From positions 5,924,001-5,988,000 of the forward strand of contig JAJEKV010000073.1 in NCBI GenBank assembly GCA_021234155.1: DNA of 64,000 nucleotides, given 5' to 3'. The position numbers and the translations under genes are program-made. The notes under the pieces were generated by a model. It ran no database searches, was not told the DNA's origin, and saw only the letters and a program-made list of their open reading frames with translations. This stretch comes from Isoetes taiwanensis. Its lineage: Eukaryota; Streptophyta; Lycopodiopsida; Isoetales; Isoetaceae. Shown here one piece after another: positions 57,799-64,000 of the stretch; within the stretch, counting starts at the first letter, position 1; each line of letters starts with the position of its first letter.

Positions 57799-57908
57799 TA
57801 TAGGTTGTTTCACTCAGTGGATCTATACTTGTCCTCTAGGATTTTACTTGACTTCTGATTAAATAAAGACTGATCGTTCTTCAACAAAAAAAAAAAAAAA
57901 AAAAAAAA
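57799..57908 (+). mobile_element. Retroposed or mRNA-like 3' end with poly(A)
   Basis: An AATAAA signal (57862-57867) stands 18 bases before a run of 23 A (57886-57908). That spacing is what a reverse-transcribed polyadenylated RNA leaves behind. The upstream limit is unknown. The MITE just to the left would sit in the 3' UTR of the source or have inserted later. Confidence 0.5.
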
Positions 57909-58199
57909 CATGTCCAATATAACTAAAATGGGAGCGACTGACTCCTATATTATAATCTAAAGGATATATTTGCTACGTTAGACCGTATCTCCTACTATTA
58001 CATATCACCATTGAAATGTTTCTAACGTGGCAATTCAACATCAATTTCCTCATTATTTTATCACATACATTCTACGACCCTTCATATACTGATACCTAGC
58101 ATAGAGGCTACACATAGAGTCTTTCGTTCCCTATAGCTTCCATGCTTGCAAATAATGTATTCACACCTGAGTATGATAATACAGAAGTTGAGCTTACTC

Positions 58200-58935
58200 A
58201 GTAGTTGGGAATGAGATTATCAATATGTATGCAAAAGTGGGAGCTTATGGAAGACATATCTTGTATTTGCAAGAATGCAAAACCAGGATGCAGTCTCATG
58301 GAGTGCAATGATTGCAGCATACATTCAACACGAGTATTGCCAGCTTGCTCTAGAACTTCACAAGAAACTGCAGTTAGATGGGATGCGACTAGACAGGGTT
58401 ATATTTTTAACTATACTGAATGCTTGTGGCAGCACAGATAGGGCATGGTAGGGTGATACACAGCCATGTAATTAGCAAAGGACTTAAGTTGGACATTTTC
58501 CTTGGAAATACACTTATTGTCATCTATGCTAGATGTGGTAGCCCTGGCACGAACAATATTTGGCATTTTAGAGAAGCTCGATGTAGTATCATGGGCTGCA
58601 ATCATTGTAGGTTAGGTGCAACATGTGCATTGCCAAATTGTTTTGATTCTCTATGAAAATATCCAGCTTGAAGGTTTAAAGCCAGACAACAATACATTTT
58701 TAAGCATCCTAAAAACATGTGCCATCATGGGAGCAATTGAGTATGGAATATTAGTTCAGAGCCATATCACTAATAGTGGCCTTGAGTTAGATTCCCTTCT
58801 TGGTAACTCAGTTGTTGATATATACTCTGAACGTGGTACCTTGAGGAGGCACAAAATATGTTTAATAGACTGCAAAATTAAGATATTTGTGTTGGAGTGT
58901 ACTGATTGTAGGTTATACTCAGTATGGAATATGTA
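58200..58935 (+). pseudogene. PPR protein pseudogene, part 1 (PLS class)
   Basis: Frames carry worn pentatricopeptide repeats: IGHGRVIHSHVISKGLKLDI with FLGNTLIVIYARCGS (58440), and EGLKPDNNTFLSILKTCAIM with GILVQSHITNSGLELD and LLGNSVVDIYSERGT (58665-58845). This is the PLS arrangement of plant organelle RNA-editing and processing factors. Stops and frameshifts between repeats show that it is dead. The coding thread resumes at about 59995 after a repeat insertion. DNA at 57909-58199 has no feature that I recognise. Confidence 0.85.
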
Positions 58936-59990
58936 ACAAAAACAGGGGGTTCTAGGGAGTAATTTCCGAAACCATAGAGCATATCCCTAAAACAATTCAA
59001 TGGGTTATTATATATATATATAAAAAAAAAAGAGATTTACGATAAAAAAAATGCTCATATTAGCTCACTGGTTAGATTGGTTAAAATAGTCTTATTAGGA
59101 CGTTGAGTTATTTTGGTAGAGGTTCGAGCCCCCGTTTTTCATATTCTAAAACCTTAAGCGAAGCCGTATAGAGGCTCGATATACCATCAAAACCTTAGGT
59201 AAACTCGTATTTGACATCTCAAAATCATAGGCGCCCCCAATCATAAATGAGCATAAGCGTAATGAGAGGTGCCTAGAGGCTCCAACATATCTGATGCAGG
59301 CCGTAGGATCGATCGAATCGATCCGGACCGTGGTAGTTCAGGGTGCACCTCGTTTAGATTATGTAGTATAGAGGCTCGATATACCATCAAAACCTTAGGT
59401 AAACTCGTATTTGACATCTCAAAATCATAGGCGCCCCCAATCATAAATGAGCATAAGCATAACGAGAGGTGCCTAGAGGCTCCAACATACAGTCTGGGCC
59501 GTAGGATCGACAGATCCGACGACTGTGGTAGTTCAGGGTGCACCTCATTATTATGTAGCAAAATAACAGGGGATTCCAGGGGGATTTGATATGGATATAA
59601 TTCCTGAAACCATAGACCATATCCCTAAAACAATTCAAAGGATTATTATATATAAAAAAAAAGAGATTTATGATAAAAAATACTCACATTAGCTCACTGG
59701 TTAGATTGGTTAAAGTAGTTTTATTAGGACGTTGAGTTATTTTGGTAGAGGTTCGAGCCCCCGTTTTTCATATTCTAAAACCTTAAGCGAAGCCATATAG
59801 ACGCTCGATATACCATCAAAACCTTAGGTAAACTCGTATTTGACATCTCAAAATCATAGGCGCCCCCAATCATAAATGAGCATAAGCATAACGAGAGGTG
59901 CCCAGAACGAGAGGTGCCCAGAGGCTCCAACATACAGTCTGGCCATAGGATCGACAGATCCGACGATTGTGGTAGTTCAGGGGCCCCGTA
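58936..59990 (+). mobile_element. SINE-like insertion, tandemly duplicated, inside the PPR pseudogene
   Basis: Two head-to-tail units begin AACAGGGG(G)(A)TTC(T/C)AGGG (58941 and 59567). Each holds an A-box-like TAGCTCACTGG (59061 and 59690) and a B box GGTTCGAGCCC (59121 and 59750), the polymerase III promoter of tRNA-derived SINEs. A downstream block from TATAGAGGCTCGATATACCA to GTGGTAGTTCAGGG appears three times (about 59167, 59369 and 59797). The GTTCGAG and poly(A)-like parts are noncoding. Confidence 0.7.
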
Positions 59991-60545
59991 CATTAGAACT
60001 TTCAAGAAATGCAGTATAAAAGACTAGAGATAGACATTTTCGAGTATTTAAAAGGCATGTGGTGACATGGGATCGTTAGGGCATGAAAGATTGTTTCATA
60101 ATGAGATCACGAGAAATGGACTTTAGTTTGACATTGTGGTCATGATTGCTCTTGTGGATATGTATGCCAAGTGTGGAAATCAGACATGGCAAGATGGTTA
60201 TTTGAGGAGTTTCTAAATAAGAATGTGGTTTCATGGGCTGCAATGCTTGCAGTTATGCGAGGTCAGACAATGTTAGCTTGGTTGAAGAATGCTTCAATGG
60301 CATGCAGAAAATGCGCATTAAGCCAAATGATACAGTCTTACTAGCATCCTTTCTACATGTAGTTATGCTGGCTTTGCTGATGAAGGTTGTTGTTACTTCA
60401 GGTCAGTGATAGAAGAACATGAACTTACACCTAGCATTAATTGAATTAACCGCATGGTTGATCTTCTTGCACATGCATGATATCTAAATGATGCGGGATA
60501 TTTTCTTCAGGCTTGTGAACCTGATGTCATAAGATGGCTATCTCT
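59991..60545 (+). pseudogene. PPR protein pseudogene, part 2
   Basis: The PPR thread continues: a KACGDMGSLGHE-like repeat, IALVDMYAKCGN (60145), then YAGFADEGCCYFRSVIEEHE with LTPSIN (60370-60440) and MVDLLAHA (60452), and CEPDVIRWLSLL (60512). These are the last PPR motifs before an E domain. Several stops and one-base slips separate them. The DNA to the right (60546-61224) has no gene that I can identify apart from an A-run at 61033-61054. Confidence 0.82.
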
Positions 60546-61032
60546 GCTTACACCATGTGGAACTTACTTCAACTTTTGAGTATGATAAAACATTTCTGTG
60601 TATGTTACCTTGAGTATGATTCAGATTTGTAAATTCCAGTTTTACTATGCTAATATAGTCACAAACATTTTGGTAACTGTTAAACATTGTTGTAAAATTC
60701 AAGATTGTTGCTAAAAGATATTTATGAAGCTTATTTAAAAGAAATATTGCTTGTCCTTCAAGTTTCTTCATGAACTATCATGGCAGCCTTCAATGGGCAT
60801 CCTGGTATCCTAGAAGGCTGCCACCTCAGCCCTGGTGGTATCATTCATTACCCCACCACTTTGACACCTTATAACTTGAGGTGGCATTGCTAGATTGGCA
60901 AGCGATTTACTTTTCGATATAGGCAATCTTGTTGGGCATGTTGCCATTTCATATGCATAGCCATTGAACTGCTAACGTGATTGCAATTTTAGTTTCGCAC
61001 TTAAGTGCACAGCCAATGGACACACACCCCTC

Positions 61033-61054
61033 AAAAAAAAAAAAAAAAAAAAAA
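61033..61054 (+). repeat. 22-base A run
   Basis: A run of 22 A follows CACACACCCCTC. It could be the tail of a retroposon, but no polyadenylation signal is visible just upstream. Confidence 0.6.
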
Positions 61055-61224
61055 CACGTGCTTTCATGATGCTCACAACTTCATTGGCAGGCAAATAGTC
61101 CCGGCTATAAAGTGTATAAATAACTTGCAACTTTATCAAGGTCGATTTGAGAAGCACGTTTCTATACAAAGCTCATTACAACTTAAGGTTGAACATGGTG
61201 AATATGGTGGAAATGGAGTCTGAT

Positions 61225-64000
61225 CGGTTGGGGGCGACCTCTACAGTGGTGTCTGGTTTTGAACGCCAGCAGTGGCTCCGTCTACTCCATGACTGCAACC
61301 TCTCGGAGATTGATGGTGAAGGTGCCTTCACTTGGTGCAATGGTCAGGTTGGTGGGGGTCGCACAAGCTCTCGGTTGGATAGAGCTTATTGGGATGCAGA
61401 TATAGTTGCGGCACTTCCAGGTCTCTTTCGGTTCTGTCTCAGAGATAACTCAGTTTCAGACCACCATCCGCAATTCATTTCAGACGAGCCCCTGCAGCAG
61501 CGGCGGTCTGGAAGGACGTGTTTTCACTTGAACGTGAAGTTCTTAAAGGATGCTGACTTTCAAGAAGGTTGCAAGAATACTTGGACAACCGCCTTCAGCC
61601 GATGTCGAGGTATGACTGGCATAGTGGATGCAATTGCGGCAGTCAAGGGTTTTGCCAAAGAGTGGGGTCGAGAGTCTCCAGCAGCAGGTCGTGCTTTACT
61701 GGACACCTTGTATCAGGACCTGCTCCATTCTCGACAAGGACCAGGGAATAAATTACTAATCGCATATTTCTTATTAGACAGAATGACTTTAGCTAAACTT
61801 GCTCGATATTAATGCCAAAACTTTCTGTGGTTTAGCTAAACTCTATACAATTTTCCTCTCATACTTTCTAGCGTTTAGCTAAACTAACCCAAACATCATC
61901 CCAAAAATTTCTATGGTGTGGCCAACAGAAAATATTAAACCAAATTACTATACTTTTTTTCAATATATTCCACTTATTTTAGTCATTTTCTTTGTGAAAA
62001 CATTTTAAAATAATGCTAACTAGTAAAGTCATATATTTCATATAAACTAGAATGATGTTAGCTAAACTAGCCCGAAATTCATTTTAAAAGCTTCTATGGT
62101 TTAGCTAAACACTACAAAATTTTACGCTTTTACTTTCTAGCGTTTGGCTAAAGAGCTCCAGGGTTGGTGCAATCCCGAAAAAAGTTAAGCTAAAATTATT
62201 ATTTTTTTCCCAATTTTTTCCATTTACTTTAGCCAAATTTTTTTTGAAAATGTGCTAAAAAGTCGCCAAATAGCTAACTTTAGCCCTTAAATTATTCCAT
62301 GACAGGGACGTCTTCCAGATGTTCATGATCGTGATATTTTGGCACAGATCCAAGCATTGGAGGAGGAGCAAATTCAACAAGCAAAGATGAAGGCAGGTCT
62401 GCAGTGGTTTCGTGATGGAGACCATTGTACGGGCTTCTTTTTTCGTGCAGCTAAGAGGCATCGCATGACATCAACCATGTCCTCATTGCTTTTGCCGAAT
62501 AGTTCGGTGCTAACAAAGCTGACTGAACTCAAGCAACATCTGCATAACCACTTCCAGACGTTTTTTGCTGAGAAACATCTTCCCTTTCAATCAGAAATGT
62601 GAGATGTTGTTTTGTCTAGGATTTCCCCCATCATCTCTGGTGAGCAGCGCGAGTCAATAGAGGCGGCTATGACAACTGATGATTTAGGTTCGGCAGTCTT
62701 TGAACTGAAAAGAGGCAAATGCCCAAGTTTGGTTTGCAGAGCGGGTAAAAGACATCTTGGCAGAGTCCATCTCAACAACCCAGTCAGGTTTTCTTCCAAA
62801 ACGGTGCATTTTGAACAACGTTGATGTTGCTTACGAGGGAATTTATTGGGCACGTAAGCAAAACCTTCCAGTTGTAGAGGCTTAAGCCAGTACTAGTTCA
62901 CGCCATTAGCCCAGAGCAATCTGGTTTTCTCCCTCAGCGGAATATTCTTCATAATGTGGCTGCTGCTTTTGAGTGAGTGCATTGGGCTCGTATTATGAGG
63001 CAGCCCCTTGTTTTTCTTAAGCTGGACTTTGCCAAGGCTTATGACAGTGTCAGCTGGCAGTTCTTGGCAGATATGATGCAGGCCTTTGGGTGTGGACCTA
63101 GTTTCAGGGAAATGGTTATGAAGCTGCACATGTCTGCTAGGGCGACAGTATGGTGTCAGAGTGAGACCTCTTCAATCTTCTCTGTGGGCCGAGGCATTAG
63201 GCAGGGATGTCTGTTGGCCCCCTTTCTGTTCACTATAGTGGCAGAAGCTCTTTCGCAGCTTTTTCAGGTGGCAGTTGCTGACAATGTGGTGCAAGGTCTC
63301 CGCATGGGTGATGGGTCGCATCAGGATTGCAGTTAATTTGCGGATGATACATTCCTCTTTCTTCATGCAGATGAGTCCAATCTCCAGGCAGCCAAGAATA
63401 TTTTGGATGCCTTTTCTTTAGCTTCAGGGTGCTTACTTAACTGGTCGAAGTGCTCGGCCATGTGGGTACTGGAGGAACCTTCTCCTGCGTGGTTGAGTCA
63501 GTTTCCCTGGGCTCTTACACCGCCACACACATCTGCCAAACTGTTAGGCATATCATTTGGCTTGGACATTAATGCGAGGGCAATTTGGGCGGAGACATTA
63601 CAGAATCTTAAGCAGCATCTGAACTGGTGGAGGGGAAGTAAACTCACCATGGCTGGTAGGATTCTGGTAGCCAAGTCAGTGCTCTGTAGCACTCATGTTT
63701 ACGCAGCCTCCTGCATACTTGCGCCAAAAAGTGTGGTTAAGGAGTTGGATGACACCATTCGCAATTTTGTTTGGGGAGGAAATGAGGAGGGGGCTACAGT
63801 GAAGGTCGCATGGTGGAAGTGTGCGCGTCCCAGAAGGGGGGGCGGGGGGGGCTTAGGTATGCTTGACGTGTCGTTGAATACGAAGGTTCTGGTGTCGAAA
63901 TTCATCTGGCAGTTTTTGCAGGAGCAACAATCCCCAGATTTGGCTCTGTTGGCACAGTCGCTTTGCCACTGTATTGTGTTTAGGAAGCCAGCAATTCCGG
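61225..64000 (+). mobile_element. L1-like LINE (LINE-4), 5'-truncated, runs off the window
   Basis: Starts inside the endonuclease: GAFTWCNGQVGGGRTSSRLD and SVSDHHPQF with the SDH catalytic box (61453). After an inserted repeat (61745-62303) it resumes with DILAQIQALEEEQIQQAKMK and WFRDGDHCTGFFFRAAKRHR, a linker typical of plant L1 ORF2. The RT follows: KLDFAKAYDSVSW (63020), GRGIRQGCLLAPF (63188) and the FADD active site (63337-63348). Then come LLNWSKCSAMW and the C-terminal domain MAGRILVAKSVLCS, NFVWGGNEE. Stops (62601, 63334-63336) and frameshifts near 62740-62970 disable it. This is a different LINE group from LINE-1/2/3. The 3' end lies beyond 64000. Confidence 0.9.
61745..62303. mobile_element. 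AT-rich duplicated insertion inside LINE-4
   Basis: About 560 bases interrupt the LINE coding thread. They consist of two diverged copies (about 61785-62040 and 62069-62295) sharing AGAATGA..TTAGCTAAACT, CT(A/G)TGGTTTAGCTAAAC and TACTTTCTAGCGTTT(A/G)GCTAAA. The perfect palindrome GTTTAGCTAAAC occurs at 61830-61841, 61873-61884 and 62099-62110. There is no coding capacity. The element type is not recognised. Confidence 0.6.

Noticed and set aside
1-64000. CRISPR arrays, bacterial operons, phage or organelle gene insertions
   Set aside because: No regular short palindromic repeats with unique spacers, no ribosome-binding-site spaced gene series, and no recognisable plastid or mitochondrial genes were seen.

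Overview
This window looks like nuclear DNA of a land plant with a large, transposon-rich genome. The evidence is intron-split plant-type genes (a CHMP7/SNF7-family gene, a short two-exon gene with an organelle-transit-like N-terminus, and a decayed PLS-class PPR gene), multi-kilobase Ty3-gypsy LTR retrotransposons, several L1-like LINEs, tRNA-headed SINE-like units and MITEs. A fern or another seed-free vascular plant fits the overall texture, but nothing in the sequence proves the lineage. There are no bacterial operons, CRISPR arrays or organelle gene clusters.

Layout. 1-4.7 kb: 3' end and 3' LTR of a gypsy element (family A, TGTGACG...CGTCACA termini) inserted in the integrase zinc-finger region of an older gypsy element (family B', about 1931-4670). 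4.8-8.0 kb: the clearest host gene, an eight-exon CHMP7-like ESCRT-III gene on the minus strand (430 residues), whose 5' side abuts a GC-rich perfect inverted repeat and a second inverted-repeat element. 8.7-11.4 kb: mostly uncharacterised DNA with a possible exon. 11.4-13.9 kb: a decayed LINE, cut off by the 5' LTR of gypsy element B (13857-24886). Element B carries gag, protease, an extra RNase H domain upstream of the reverse transcriptase, RT, RNase H and integrase, and is itself interrupted by a second LINE (19.65-21.2 kb). 25-31.5 kb: small repeats, a MITE, and the last two exons of an unrecognised minus-strand gene. 31.5-48.2 kb: a composite family-A region with a 5' LTR remnant, degenerate internal DNA, an integrase C-terminus with chromodomain, a roughly 5 kb palindromic (foldback) element holding a non-autonomous LTR-type element, a 1.5 kb minisatellite, and a complete 3' LTR. 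49-52.9 kb: degenerate repeats and the C-terminal exons of another unrecognised minus-strand gene. 52.9-55.4 kb: a LINE fragment fused to a broken gene resembling the DUF7869-type, transposase-like family. 56-57.2 kb: the small plastid-protein-like gene and a possible short gene. 57.6-60.5 kb: a Tourist-like MITE, a retroposed poly(A) end, and a PPR pseudogene split by a tandemly duplicated SINE-like unit. 61.2-64 kb: an L1-like LINE with its own nested insertion, running off the right edge.

Most of the window is therefore layered mobile DNA. The host functions that can be read are membrane remodelling (CHMP7-like), a probable thylakoid or plastid small protein, and a dead organelle RNA-processing PPR gene. 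The observations I would check first are the RNase H domain placed upstream of RT in element B, the Lys in place of the catalytic Glu of the integrase shared by elements B and B', the palindromic element whose arms keep matching reading frames, and the DUF7869-like gene.
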